Shown here piece by piece: positions 18,453-27,546 of a DNA stretch of 64,000 bases. The stretch is taken from NCBI RefSeq assembly GCF_963667555.1, contig NZ_OY763421.1, forward strand, positions 1,505,562-1,569,561. The letters are read 5' to 3'. The notes below the pieces were generated by a model. It was not told the DNA's origin, searched no databases, and was given only the letters and a program-made list of their open reading frames with translations. The stretch is from an uncultured Methanolobus sp. (GTDB lineage Archaea > Halobacteriota > Methanosarcinia > Methanosarcinales > Methanosarcinaceae). A program made the position numbers and the translations under genes. Each line of letters starts with the position of its first letter. The first letter of the stretch is position 1.

Positions 18453-18819
18453 ATTGTATCCTGTAGTGCTGACACCGATCCATTGAAAATGGATGTGTAC
18501 TTGCCACCTGGAACCTGAATATTCTTGAATACTAAACTAATTGTAAAACTGTTTATTGAGAACAGCCTACAATACCTAATCCCCTCTTATTTTTCGAGGT
18601 TAATATATAAAAACATTATCAAAAATCTGGGTCTAGCATTAATAAATATCAATGGTTAGTATAATTTACACATATTGCTCATTTTTGATTATTTTGTTAC
18701 TAAAATTAGCTACGGGGAAAGTAATAAGAACATATCAAGAATATATTTATATAATATATTATCCTTAATAATATATAATTCGTTGAAAATTGACAACCAT
18801 ATAGTCTGGCGTGATATAA
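18453..18819. promoter_or_regulatory. Divergent intergenic region with TATA boxes
   Basis: A 367-bp AT-rich gap between the oxidoreductase operon (minus) and the KaiC-like gene (plus). TTTATATAA at 18746-18754 is a good TATA box for the plus-strand gene, giving a leader of about 45 nt. An AATATATAAAAA run near 18602-18613 reads as TTTTTATATATT on the minus strand and may serve the oxidoreductase genes with a leader of about 125 nt. No coding sequence is seen. Confidence 0.5.
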
Positions 18820-19617
18820 ATGGAAAGAATGCCCACAGGAATAGCAAACCTCGACAAAAAAATCAGTGGCGGTTATCCGAAAGGTAAAGGAATTCTTATA
18901 ACAGGTGTTCCCGGTGCTGGTAAAACGATATTTGGACTACATTTTCTCCATAAGTCATGCATGGATGGTAAGAAGTGCATAATGATCGCAACCGAAGAGA
19001 CTCCTGAAGACCTGCTGGAACAGGCTGCAATGCTTGGTCTGGGTTTAGAATCATTTATTGAGAAAGGACTGCTTGTAATTAAACAGGTTATAGAACTAAG
19101 GACCAGAACGATTGCCAGGGAAGCACACCTTGTCGATGATTTCAGCGATACTGAAATTGATATCATTGAAGAGACACACCTTGACAGGCATTTAAGACCT
19201 GATCAGGAAGGTTTTAATATTGAAGAGATCGACCTGATAGACCTTGTAAGACTTATTCCTGAAGACACGGATGTGTCTGTTATTGATAATATTGGGGTTC
19301 TTGCATTCGGCCTTCAACCAAAGGAATTCAGGGACAAGTTTGATACAATTAACCGTTTGCTCGCAAAGCAAAAAACAACAACCCTCTACATAATGGATGA
19401 AGCCGCATATGAAATGACACACAAGATAGCTGATTACTCAACTTACGGTGCTGTCAAGCTCATGGTTAAAGAGAATCCATATACAGGCAAGAACGAACGC
19501 TTCCTTAGCATACCCAAGATGCGAAGCACAAAGATCTCCCTGGATATCACGATATTCGATATTACTTCAGCCGGGATCAGCCTTAAGGGCTCAAAGGCCA
19601 AACTTGTTGAACTTTGA
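18820..19617 (+). CDS. KaiC-like RecA-fold ATPase
   Basis: A 265-residue single KaiC domain. It starts MERMPTGIANLDKKISGGYPK, with Walker A GVPGAGKT, a catalytic-Glu region ATEETPEDLLEQA and Walker B-like VSVIDNIGVL. An acidic insertion of about 50 residues (DDFSDTEIDIIEETHLD and following) sits in the middle, longer than in minimal KaiC domains. Archaeal KaiC-like proteins act in signalling and motility control rather than a clock. The next gene, about 170 bp on, is a response regulator, so the two may form a signalling pair. No DNA-binding domain is visible. Confidence 0.88.
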   Translation: MERMPTGIANLDKKISGGYPKGKGILITGVPGAGKTIFGLHFLHKSCMDGKKCIMIATEETPEDLLEQAAMLGLGLESFIEKGLLVIKQVIELRTRTIAREAHLVDDFSDTEIDIIEETHLDRHLRPDQEGFNIEEIDLIDLVRLIPEDTDVSVIDNIGVLAFGLQPKEFRDKFDTINRLLAKQKTTTLYIMDEAAYEMTHKIADYSTYGAVKLMVKENPYTGKNERFLSIPKMRSTKISLDITIFDITSAGISLKGSKAKLVEL

Positions 19618-19788
19618 TCAGGCTTGCTTTTTGCGAATAACAAAGAGCCTGGAACCTGAACCGCTTTCCTACAATATTTCAGTAATTTGCCTTAAAAAGC
19701 ATTAGCTATATATAATAAAAACTGAAATATATAATTAAACTAAAAACTAGTTGTCACTATCCAATAAAACGCAGCAGGAGACATAACC

Positions 19789-20649
19789 ATTACTCTTACC
19801 GATAATCCGAAAATACTCATTGTTGACGATGAGATCATGAACATAGAGTTGCTTAAAGCATACCTTGAGGATGATTATTCTATTGTGTCTGCCACAAATG
19901 GCAGGGATGCACTGGACCTTGTGCCAGCGGAAAAACCCGATGTTATTCTCCTTGATGTCATGATGCCGGACCTTAACGGATATCAGGTATGTGAAACACT
20001 CAAAAGTGATCCTGAAACCCAGTTCATCCCTGTGATAATGGTCACCGCACTTTCCGGCAGAGATGACTGGATATCAGGAATACAGGCAGGAGCTGATGAG
20101 TTCCTCACAAAACCAGTGAACAAAATGGAACTGCTGACGCGTATCACTTCATTGCTCAAATTGAAGAAAATGCACTATGACCTGCTGGATGAAAGGAATA
20201 AACTCAATCTGCAGAATAAGATAAGGTCTGTGCTTACCCAGATAATTCCTACATTACTCCGTACACTCCCGGCTGAGCAGAAAAGTGTTGTCATACACCA
20301 GATGATAGACATGGTGGTGGAATCTATTCTTGAGAACACTGATTCTGAAGAACGCGGGGACGGACATGAGGGAATTGGGGATATATGCTGCAATATCATC
20401 AATCAGCTGGGTGCAGACTTTGGGTCTGAGCCCGGAGAAGAAGAAAACACTGTTTTCCTGTTAAGAGGTAATATTTGTCCATGGGGAAGAGAAGAAGCCC
20501 AGCTTAACCCAATACTCTGTACGATCTCAAGAGGAATATTTGCAAGGATACTTGATATCTACGAGCAGGATCTTGAGGTTGAAGTTCTTGAAACAATGGG
20601 AAATGGGGACGAGCAGTGTTTGTTCCAGCTTAATAAAATAGAATATTAG
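19789..20649 (+). CDS. Response regulator with methanogen output domain; non-standard start
   Basis: A receiver domain followed by a C-terminal domain seen in methanogen response regulators ([34 protein letters not shown]). The first in-frame ATG is 19837, but starting there would delete the receiver's first strand and acidic pair (KILIVDDE lies at 19810-19833). The frame is open back to a TAA at 19765 and contains no ATG, GTG or TTG before 19837. GGAG at 19777-19780 is 8 nt before ATT 19789, so ATT 19789 is my preferred start, with ATA 19783 as alternative. The phospho-acceptor Asp is in [13 protein letters not shown] and the conserved Lys in FLTKPVNK. The stop overlaps the convergent purE stop by 4 bp. 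Confidence 0.85.
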   Translation: MTLTDNPKILIVDDEIMNIELLKAYLEDDYSIVSATNGRDALDLVPAEKPDVILLDVMMPDLNGYQVCETLKSDPETQFIPVIMVTALSGRDDWISGIQAGADEFLTKPVNKMELLTRITSLLKLKKMHYDLLDERNKLNLQNKIRSVLTQIIPTLLRTLPAEQKSVVIHQMIDMVVESILENTDSEERGDGHEGIGDICCNIINQLGADFGSEPGEEENTVFLLRGNICPWGREEAQLNPILCTISRGIFARILDIYEQDLEVEVLETMGNGDEQCLFQLNKIEY

Positions 20650-21032
20650 ATAAGATCCAATATTCTTATTGCCAGATGAGCAGCGTTTGCACCGTTATCG
20701 ATACCAACACTTGCTACAGGGACACCCGGTGGCATCTGTGCTGTTGAGAGCAAGGCATCAAGACCCATCATCTTTGCACTGACGGGAACACCGATGACCG
20801 GTTTTTTTGTTTTTGATGCTATGACACCCGGAAGTGCTGCTGATAATCCTGCTATGGCTATGTATACTTTTGAATCACTTTGAGAAATGTACTCATCCAG
20901 TTTGTCCGGGTTGCGATGAGCGGAAATTACCTGGACATCGTATGAATAATCTGTACCGTCAAGCACTCCTGTCACTCTGTTCGCTACAGAGCGGTCGGAT
21001 TCGGAACCCATTATTATTGCAATATCAACCAT
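20646..21032 (-). CDS. purE: 5-(carboxyamino)imidazole ribonucleotide mutase / AIR carboxylase
   Basis: A 128-residue PurE of purine synthesis. It begins [13 protein letters not shown], with the active-site [32 protein letters not shown] and [15 protein letters not shown]. It is shorter than typical bacterial PurE (about 160 residues) but keeps the core; short archaeal forms are known. Whether it uses N5-CAIR or CO2 cannot be decided by eye. It lies 10 bp after aroQ on the same strand. Confidence 0.93.
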   Translation of the reverse strand: MVDIAIIMGSESDRSVANRVTGVLDGTDYSYDVQVISAHRNPDKLDEYISQSDSKVYIAIAGLSAALPGVIASKTKKPVIGVPVSAKMMGLDALLSTAQMPPGVPVASVGIDNGANAAHLAIRILDLI

Positions 21033-21042
21033 TTCTTTTCTC

Positions 21043-21330
21043 CTAAGGAAGATTACCTTCGCCTCTAAGCTCTTGCTGACGCTCTATGTTCATCCTTATC
21101 AATATATCGAATATTTCTTTTACCGCAGAAACATCAAGATTCAATTCTATCGCAGCATCTGCTGCACGATCCAGAACCACATCGTTCTGCGTTGGATCAT
21201 TTATATTGATCTTTTCCAGTTTCTTGGCCTCAAGTACCTTAGCAGCCATACCTACCCGCTTATGAATAAGCTGCATGATCTCGCTATCAATCTGTTCTAT
21301 TTGTTCGCGTACTTCTTTGATAGTGGACAT
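21043..21330 (-). CDS. aroQ: Chorismate mutase (AroQ type)
   Basis: A 95-residue helical protein beginning [21 protein letters not shown], with the AroQ pattern of an N-terminal helix containing R..I..ID..I..L, then [15 protein letters not shown] and [14 protein letters not shown]. It converts chorismate to prephenate for phenylalanine and tyrosine. It follows the archaeal shikimate kinase gene by 71 bp, forming an aromatic-amino-acid pair, with purE downstream. Confidence 0.9.
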   Translation of the reverse strand: MSTIKEVREQIEQIDSEIMQLIHKRVGMAAKVLEAKKLEKININDPTQNDVVLDRAADAAIELNLDVSAVKEIFDILIRMNIERQQELRGEGNLP

Positions 21331-21401
21331 GTATACCCCGAATGTATAAACATCTTTTTTGATTTAATTTAAGAATGTAATCGATTGATTCGTTTCCTGA
21401 G

Positions 21402-22283
21402 CTATGCTGTTTCATAGCACGCCCCTTTATGAGCACCTTTATTATTTACTTTTGTCCTTATCACGTTTCCGCTGACATTGTGATCTTTCCAGGCATCCTC
21501 CAGCAGACCTGCCTGTTCATCGTTTACAAGCGCAACATACGAAGGACCGGTTCCGGAAAGTGTTACACCCTCCACACCGATCTCAAGGGCGCGCATCAGG
21601 AACTCAGTTTCAAAACCAAGAGCGCCGCAGTAAAGAAAACCATTAAGCGTCATTGCCTTTTCAAAATTCCCTTCCATTGAAAGGTCAAATGCCATGTCAA
21701 CCCAGGGAGCTATCATTCTTGAGCGGCTTACATTGGTACCTGAACTGAATGATCTTCTGTCAGGTGCGAATATCAGTACCTCGTATTCGTGCTCTGTCCT
21801 TTTTAAGAGTTCCATTGCCTTGTTATCGGTTACTACAAAACCGCCATAAAAGGACGCACATGCGTCATCCAGAGCACCGGTGATTGTCACTTTAGAGTCA
21901 AGGGCAGCCCTTACACCCATTTTCACAGCATCAAAAGGATCAAGCTCCTCACCTATGGCTTCAAGAGTTGCAAGTATAGAAGCGTTGGCTGCTGCACTGC
22001 TGCTTTTCAGGCCGCTTGCAAGGGGAACTTCAGACCTTGTCGTCACAGTTCCACCCATTTCAACGCCGAAATGTTCGAGTACATATGATACTGATCTTTC
22101 AATAAGCTGAGTGTCAGCATCAGGCATTCCCTGTATTGTACCGCTTACAGAAGTAGTTTCATCTGTCAGCTCCACATCAGCAAATGTTTTCAGATCGATA
22201 CCAAAAGCCGCACCTTTCCATGTGGCTATTGCATTGATTACCGTACCTGCACCAAGTGCATAAGCACTTCCTTTTGCTACCAT
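21402..22283 (-). CDS. aroK: Archaeal shikimate kinase (GHMP family)
   Basis: A 293-residue GHMP-kinase-fold shikimate kinase, unrelated to bacterial AroK. It begins MVAKGSAYALGAGTVINAIA, has the GHMP phosphate loop PLASGLKSSSAAANA, the acidic TGALDDACASFYGG and the C-terminal TLSGTGPSYVAL. It phosphorylates shikimate in the chorismate pathway, directly upstream of aroQ. It is the first gene of the aroK-aroQ-purE group. Confidence 0.93.
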   Translation of the reverse strand: MVAKGSAYALGAGTVINAIATWKGAAFGIDLKTFADVELTDETTSVSGTIQGMPDADTQLIERSVSYVLEHFGVEMGGTVTTRSEVPLASGLKSSSAAANASILATLEAIGEELDPFDAVKMGVRAALDSKVTITGALDDACASFYGGFVVTDNKAMELLKRTEHEYEVLIFAPDRRSFSSGTNVSRSRMIAPWVDMAFDLSMEGNFEKAMTLNGFLYCGALGFETEFLMRALEIGVEGVTLSGTGPSYVALVNDEQAGLLEDAWKDHNVSGNVIRTKVNNKGAHKGACYETA

Positions 22284-22420
22284 TATGTGATCCCTGTTGT
22301 CTTTTTAAAATGAAAGATGCAATACTGATTCCAAATAGCTTTGCATTTTACCCATACCAGTACTGTAAACTATTAAAGAATAATGTTTACAGCAGTGAAA
22401 ACAGAAATACAGGATACGAC

Positions 22421-22999
22421 TTATGAATTTGCCTTTGGTGTAAGGATCATGTCCTTTAACCTGTTATAACAAACCTTATGCTTTTCTTCCATTTCTAATG
22501 AATTGACCTCAGTTTGAGATTCCCGTTTCTCTGGCGAACCTGAAAGGCATTTATCAAGCTTCCCTTTCAGATAAGAAGCACTATTGGCATCATCTTCAGA
22601 CAATAGTTCCAGAATGAATTTACTGTTGTGGAAATCGATTCCTTCTTCTTTTAACAATTCACCGCATGAGGTCGAATACATCAGAACCCCATTAGATACC
22701 GGTCCATAGAACTTTATTTTCTCACATGTCTCACTTTTAAGATGCTGCGGTGACTTGTAGATAGTATCATCCTGAAGCGTTACCAGTACATTGAAGCCTT
22801 TACTTTTCTTTAATCCGGGCGGTATTGTCTCCGGATACAGTACTTTTGGTTTCACGCCCAGGTGCTCCAGATCAGAAATCAGCTCTGAAGACCTGGAATC
22901 ATCCACAACGATGATGTGTTCTATCGTCTTATCTTCAGCCAGTATTCTGGCTATTTCTTTTTCGTATTCCATACATCCTATTATACTCATCAAAGGCAT
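22421..22999 (-). CDS. DUF1638-like methanogen protein
   Basis: A 192-residue protein beginning MPLMSIIGCMEYEKEIARIL, with HIIVVDDSRSS, VLMYSTSCGELLKEEGI and an EYE..I..IL helix, resembling DUF1638, a family of unknown function common in methylotrophic methanogens. The similarity is from recall of the pattern, so the family call is tentative. The last 45 residues are highly charged. A TATA-like box (TATATATTT on the minus strand near 23091-23100) lies about 95 nt upstream, and a small palindrome CCCATA-TAA-TATGGG is at 23105-23119. Confidence 0.55.
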   Translation of the reverse strand: MPLMSIIGCMEYEKEIARILAEDKTIEHIIVVDDSRSSELISDLEHLGVKPKVLYPETIPPGLKKSKGFNVLVTLQDDTIYKSPQHLKSETCEKIKFYGPVSNGVLMYSTSCGELLKEEGIDFHNSKFILELLSEDDANSASYLKGKLDKCLSGSPEKRESQTEVNSLEMEEKHKVCYNRLKDMILTPKANS

Positions 23000-23241
23000 A
23001 TTCCCATCACCTCATCACGGCGGGTATCACAAAGAATCGCAAAACAGTCGATGACAGACCGTATTGACTAAATGCAAAAACTTCTCGCAGACCCAAATAT
23101 ATACCCCATATAATATGGGATAAGTAGTAGTATATAAACCCTGCGAAAAATATGCATAATATTAAAATAATTATATTGTTTCTTTTGACATAACCCGGAC
23201 AGTCGAAAAATACAAACAACAACAACAGGTACAAACGATAC

Positions 23242-23552
23242 TTTTATAACAAATACGTGTCACTATATTTTACAATTCTCGACCCAATGGGCTGAGACTT
23301 AAGAAAGTGACACGATCATTGAGAATCAAGATTGTTAGCAAGTTTTCCGAAAGGCTTTCTGCCTGATGGTGATACTTGTTGAAAAAGGCGTATTCATGCC
23401 CGCAAACACAAAAAGTGCTTGATTGAGAAATGTTCTTTAGTGGCCTCAGTAATACTGATATCTGCATTCTTTTTTTGCAGAACCGCTGCAATCTTTCACA
23501 AGACATGACCTGAAGCATTTGTATTCATAGGCAGGATTACGGAGAAGATCAA
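23242..23552 (+). promoter_or_regulatory. TATA box and long leader of the Fmd/Fwd operon
   Basis: TTTTATAA at 23242-23249 predicts transcription from about 23273, leaving a 5' leader of about 280 nt before fmdF. The leader contains a perfect hairpin, TCTGCA at 23461-23466 with TGCAGA at 23476-23481, whose loop and flank hold a run of T (CTTTTTTT). That could pause or terminate archaeal RNA polymerase. Long leaders are known for methanogenesis operons in Methanosarcina. The remaining sequence between 23000 and 23242 holds no gene I can support. Confidence 0.5.
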
Positions 23553-24572
23553 ATGAACGAAGTAGTGTTTGGAGTAAAAGACGACAAGCAGCTTGAATAC
23601 ACTCCTGAGAAGTGTATCGGTTGTGGAACGTGCGTTATGGCATGTCCTAAAGGTTCATTAGTTATCGGTTCAGTAGGAGCCGTAGCCAGAGGACTTATCG
23701 ACAAAGATTTCCTTGAGAACCAGACAGATCTCTGCATTGTTTGCGGAATCTGTGCAAAGACATGCCCTACAGGTGCACTTGAACTGAAACAGGCCGGAGC
23801 GTCTGTAAATGATAATGCTTACATAAGCGTTGCACTTAAGGACACAACAGTCAATGACAACTGTGTACACTGCGGACTCTGTGAACAGATCTGTCCTCAG
23901 GGTTGCATTGAGGTCAAACAGTGGCTTTCCAATGACGGAACTGCCAGTGTAGATGGTGAGACCATTATTGACACTGAAACTTGCGTACACTGTGGATGGT
24001 GTGCAGCTGTCTGTCCTGCTAATGCCATCAACGTTGAAAAACCATTTGAAGGCACATGGGTTCAGGACGACAATAAATGTACAGCATGCCGCAGTTGTGT
24101 TGACGTATGTCCATGCAATGCACTTTTCAACCCTGACTGGGAAGCTGGCGAGAGGGTAAACAGGGTAGCACAGCGTGCTGATGCATGTATCTATTGTGGT
24201 GCATGTGATATGGCATGTCCTGTCAAAGCTATTACTGTTACCAAGACAGCAATTATTCCGGAAGTTGACAAGAAGACACTTCTTGAGAAGAAACTGCTTA
24301 ATGCTGAAATGAAGAGACCTACACTTACATCAACACTTGTTATCGATGAAGCTGCATGTCTTGGATGCGGAAACTGTGTAATCGTCTGTCCTGTCAATGC
24401 AACCGATGAAGAGGTTGGAGCAGGTTACCTTAACGAGGTAGACGGTAAGAAGGTTCTTGAAGTCAGGAACGGTGTAGCACAGGTTGTAAACCAGGACCTT
24501 TGTGGTTCAGATGGTGCATGTGCTATGATCTGCCCGGTAGGTGCCATTACACTTGAGAAAAGGGAGGTTTAA
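23553..24572 (+). CDS. fmdF: Formylmethanofuran dehydrogenase subunit F (polyferredoxin)
   Basis: A 339-residue polyferredoxin with eight [4Fe-4S]-type motifs. Seven are complete CxxCxxCxxxCP (CIGCGTCVMACP, CIVCGICAKTCP, CVHCGLCEQICP, CVHCGWCAAVCP, CTACRSCVDVCP, CIYCGACDMACP, CLGCGNCVIVCP). In the eighth (CGSDGACAMICP) the second Cys is Asp. It carries electrons between ferredoxin and the FmdB active site, in CO2 reduction or methyl-group oxidation. It is the first gene of the operon F-A-C-D-B, 2 bp before fmdA. That order matches Methanosarcina fmdEFACDB without the E gene, hence the symbol; fwdF is equally possible. Confidence 0.93.
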   Translation: MNEVVFGVKDDKQLEYTPEKCIGCGTCVMACPKGSLVIGSVGAVARGLIDKDFLENQTDLCIVCGICAKTCPTGALELKQAGASVNDNAYISVALKDTTVNDNCVHCGLCEQICPQGCIEVKQWLSNDGTASVDGETIIDTETCVHCGWCAAVCPANAINVEKPFEGTWVQDDNKCTACRSCVDVCPCNALFNPDWEAGERVNRVAQRADACIYCGACDMACPVKAITVTKTAIIPEVDKKTLLEKKLLNAEMKRPTLTSTLVIDEAACLGCGNCVIVCPVNATDEEVGAGYLNEVDGKKVLEVRNGVAQVVNQDLCGSDGACAMICPVGAITLEKREV

Positions 24573-24574
24573 AA

Positions 24575-26329
24575 ATGGCAGGAACTATTGCAATCAAGAA
24601 CGGTTATGTTTATGATCCGCTCAACGACATTAACGGCGAAATGATGGACATCTTCATCAAAGACGGAAAGGTTGTCACAGAACTTTCCGGCGCTGACATG
24701 AAAGATGTAAAGGAAATTGATGCAAAGGGCAAGACTGTCATGCCTGGTGGTGTTGACTCACACTCCCACGTAGCAGGAGCAAAGGTCAATGTCGGTAGGA
24801 TGATGAGACCTGAAGACCACTACAAGTACTACCAGAAGAAGACACCAATTACCCACTCAGGCTGTGGATACAGTGTTCCTTCAGTCTACCTGGGCGGATA
24901 CGAGTACTCCAAGATGGGATACACAACTGTTTTTGAGGCAGCTGTCCCACCAATGGAAGCACGCCACACACACGAAGAGATGCGCTCAACCCCTATGCTT
25001 GACATGGGCGGATACCTTGTACTGGGTAACAACTGGTTCCTTATGAGATACCTCAAAGAAGGAGATATCGACAAGGCAGCAGCATACATCGCATGGATGA
25101 TGAGGACCCACAAGACATACGGTATTAAGTGTGTCAACCCAGCCGGTGTAGAGAACTGGGGATGGGGAGAGAACATTGGAGCTCTTGACCAGGCAAACAT
25201 CCACTTCGAGGTCACACCTGAAGAGATAATCAAAGGACTCACAGAGCTTAACGAGAAGCTCGGTATCCCAATGCCTGTTCACCTTCACGCAAACAACCTC
25301 GGTCACCCTGGATGCTGGGAAATAACCAGGGACTCACTCAAGATCCCAAAGAACGTCAAGGCAAAGCCAAACACAGACGTTGAGTGGGCTGAGACAAAGA
25401 AGAACGCTAAGAGACACGAATCAGTTTACCTTACACACTGCCAGTTCAACGCTTTCGGCGGTACATCATGGAGAGACTTCGAGTCCGGTGTGAAGGGAAT
25501 CACTGACTACGTCAACAGCGTCGACCACGTTGTAATGGACAGTGGTTGTGTACCATTCGGTGACGCAACGGTCATGACCGGTGACGGTCCTGCGATCCAC
25601 GACCTCTACGTACTCACAGGCCACAAATGGTCCAACACTGATGTAGAGTGTGAGTGTGGATCAGGTGTACTTCCATTCGAATACCTGAAGAGCAACCCTG
25701 TACACAGTGTACAGTGGGCAATGGGTCTTGAGGTACTTCTCTACGTCAAGGACGCATGGAAGAGCATCATGACAACTGACAGTCCAAACGGCGGACCATT
25801 CATAAAATACCCACAGGTCATTGCATGGCTTATGTCCAACAAGGCAAGACAGGATACATTCTCAGAATGTCACAAGTGGGCACAGGACAGAACCGACCTC
25901 GGTGCAGAGACAAGGGAAATGGATCTCTTTGAGATCGCAACCATCACCCGTGCAAATCCTGCAAGAACCATCGGCATGTCATACAGGAAGGGTACCCTTG
26001 GTATCGGTGCAGACGGTGACGTCGCAATCTATGACATCGATCCAAAGAAGCTTGAGGTCAATGACTACGAGAGCATCATAAGAGGATTCGAGAATGCTGC
26101 ATACACCATCAAGGCAGGAGAAGTTGTTTCCCAGATGGGTGAGATCGTAGCAATTCCTGAGAAGAACACCTTCTACTCTGACATCGCAACCGATGCAGAT
26201 GATGAGAAGAGCATGCTCCAGGATGTCAAGAAGTGGTTCAAGTACTACACACTTGGTTTCGACAGATACCCAACACCTGACAAGTACCTGGCAAACCCAA
26301 CACCGATCCAGGTCAATGCGGAGAAGTGA
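24575..26329 (+). CDS. fmdA: Formylmethanofuran dehydrogenase subunit A (formamidase subunit)
   Basis: A 584-residue amidohydrolase-fold subunit that joins formate, made by the FmdB site, to methanofuran. Metal ligands are visible: HSH at 63-65 (DSHSHVAG), the carboxylated-lysine position Lys185 in GIKCVNPAG, later His in PVHLHANNLGHPG and THCQF, and the Asp-rich MTGDGPAIHDLY. GGAGG precedes the ATG. Length and motifs are full. Codon use is strongly biased, as in neighbouring fmd genes, suggesting high expression. Confidence 0.95.
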   Translation: MAGTIAIKNGYVYDPLNDINGEMMDIFIKDGKVVTELSGADMKDVKEIDAKGKTVMPGGVDSHSHVAGAKVNVGRMMRPEDHYKYYQKKTPITHSGCGYSVPSVYLGGYEYSKMGYTTVFEAAVPPMEARHTHEEMRSTPMLDMGGYLVLGNNWFLMRYLKEGDIDKAAAYIAWMMRTHKTYGIKCVNPAGVENWGWGENIGALDQANIHFEVTPEEIIKGLTELNEKLGIPMPVHLHANNLGHPGCWEITRDSLKIPKNVKAKPNTDVEWAETKKNAKRHESVYLTHCQFNAFGGTSWRDFESGVKGITDYVNSVDHVVMDSGCVPFGDATVMTGDGPAIHDLYVLTGHKWSNTDVECECGSGVLPFEYLKSNPVHSVQWAMGLEVLLYVKDAWKSIMTTDSPNGGPFIKYPQVIAWLMSNKARQDTFSECHKWAQDRTDLGAETREMDLFEIATITRANPARTIGMSYRKGTLGIGADGDVAIYDIDPKKLEVNDYESIIRGFENAAYTIKAGEVVSQMGEIVAIPEKNTFYSDIATDADDEKSMLQDVKKWFKYYTLGFDRYPTPDKYLANPTPIQVNAEK

Positions 26330-26334
26330 TTTTA

Positions 26335-27144
26335 ATGGCAGACGTAATACTTAAACCAACAGGAAATTTCGACCTTACCGTAGAGGCAGAGGTTGTCACA
26401 CCTGACAACTTTGCTGGTAAAAGTGCCGATGAGATTGGAAAATTACTCGTCTGGCAGGGCCCAACCGAGTACCCACTTACAGACTTCTTTTCAGTAGAAG
26501 GCAACGGTGGAAGCTCAGCAGAAGATACAACCATCATTTTTGATGGGGACATCTCAAGAGTAAAACGCATAGGCCAGGAAATGACAGCAGGCAAGATCCT
26601 TGTGAAGGGCAGTGCAGGAATGCACGTTGGTTCCGGAATGAAGGGCGGCGAGATTGTTGTCGAAGGCGATGCTGACTCATGGGCAGGAATGGAAATGAAA
26701 GGCGGTTCCATCCACATTAAAGGTAACACAAAAGACCACGTCGGCTGTGCATACCGTGGTAGCTGGAAGGGAATGTCCGGCGGACGCATCACAATTGACG
26801 GAAATGCTGTCAGCCAGGTAGGCGGTGGCCTCACCGGCGGACAGATAGTCATTGGCGGCAGTGTAAAGCACTTCTGTGGTATTCGCATCAGTGGCGGACT
26901 TATTGTCGTAAAAGGAAACGCTGTCAGAACCGTTGGAGCAGAGATGACCGGTGGTACCATTGTTATCGGTGGTTGCATTGAGAGATTCACACCTGGATTT
27001 ACAATGGAGGGTGTTGAATCCGACCTTAAATTCGATGACATCGAGTGCCCTGGAGAATACAAGAAGTTTGCAGGCGACTACGCAATTCCACAGAAAGGAA
27101 AAGGCGTGCTGTACGTTTCCTGTGACAACAACGAGTGTCTGTGA
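26335..27144 (+). CDS. fmdC: Formylmethanofuran dehydrogenase subunit C
   Basis: A 269-residue subunit with the glutamate-synthase-alpha-C-terminal type beta-helix. Repeated turns read G..MKGG.I.V.G, for example GSGMKGGEIVVEGDA, MEMKGGSIHIKGNT and GGLTGGQIVIGGSV. ATG 26335 is chosen over an in-frame GTG that overlaps the fmdA stop; GGAG lies upstream. The subunit forms a structural scaffold next to FmdA/FmdB (family knowledge). Confidence 0.94.
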   Translation: MADVILKPTGNFDLTVEAEVVTPDNFAGKSADEIGKLLVWQGPTEYPLTDFFSVEGNGGSSAEDTTIIFDGDISRVKRIGQEMTAGKILVKGSAGMHVGSGMKGGEIVVEGDADSWAGMEMKGGSIHIKGNTKDHVGCAYRGSWKGMSGGRITIDGNAVSQVGGGLTGGQIVIGGSVKHFCGIRISGGLIVVKGNAVRTVGAEMTGGTIVIGGCIERFTPGFTMEGVESDLKFDDIECPGEYKKFAGDYAIPQKGKGVLYVSCDNNECL

Positions 27145-27155
27145 GGTGTTTAATC

Positions 27156-27545
27156 ATGGAAGCATTACTCAATACAGGTAGTACGATCGATGAAGGAAGA
27201 CTTGCAAAAGGCGGAAGCAAGTATACCGATGACTACACAAAGGAATGTGCTGTCTGCTGGATGTGCGCAGAAGACTTTACATCCCTTGGCTGCCCTGAGA
27301 AAGTGGCAGTCATATCAAGAGACAGAAAATACTCAGTTGCACTTAGGACTAAAGTAACTGAAGCAATGAGATCAGGTCAGGTATTCATACCAAGGTCCAT
27401 CTGGGCAAACGTAGTTGTTGAGCCTGACACATTCTCAACAGGTTCACCACGTTATAAGGGAGCTCCTGTCTTTGTTGAACCTACAGAAGACGAGATCCTC
27501 AGTGCTGAGGAAGTTGTCATGAAAATGTACATGGGAGGAAAATAA
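27156..27545 (+). CDS. fmdD: Formylmethanofuran dehydrogenase subunit D
   Basis: A 129-residue subunit corresponding to the molybdopterin-dinucleotide-binding domain that is split off from FmdB. It contains VAVISRDRKYSVALR, GQVFIPRSIWANVVV and TGSPRYKGAPVFVEPT. The start ATG 27156 has GAGGTG about 8 nt upstream, and the longer frame from GTG 27135 overlaps fmdC. It carries CAVCWMC near residue 31, a local Cys cluster of unclear role. Confidence 0.92.
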   Translation: MEALLNTGSTIDEGRLAKGGSKYTDDYTKECAVCWMCAEDFTSLGCPEKVAVISRDRKYSVALRTKVTEAMRSGQVFIPRSIWANVVVEPDTFSTGSPRYKGAPVFVEPTEDEILSAEEVVMKMYMGGK

Positions 27546-27546
27546 A

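Noticed and set aside
23270..23518. 82-codon minus-strand open frame in the Fmd leader
   Set aside because: It has no ribosome binding site and no recognisable motif, and it lies antisense to the predicted leader RNA.
24864..25306. Several long antisense and out-of-frame open frames in fmdA
   Set aside because: They reflect the strong codon bias of the highly expressed fmd genes and have no start signals or family motifs.
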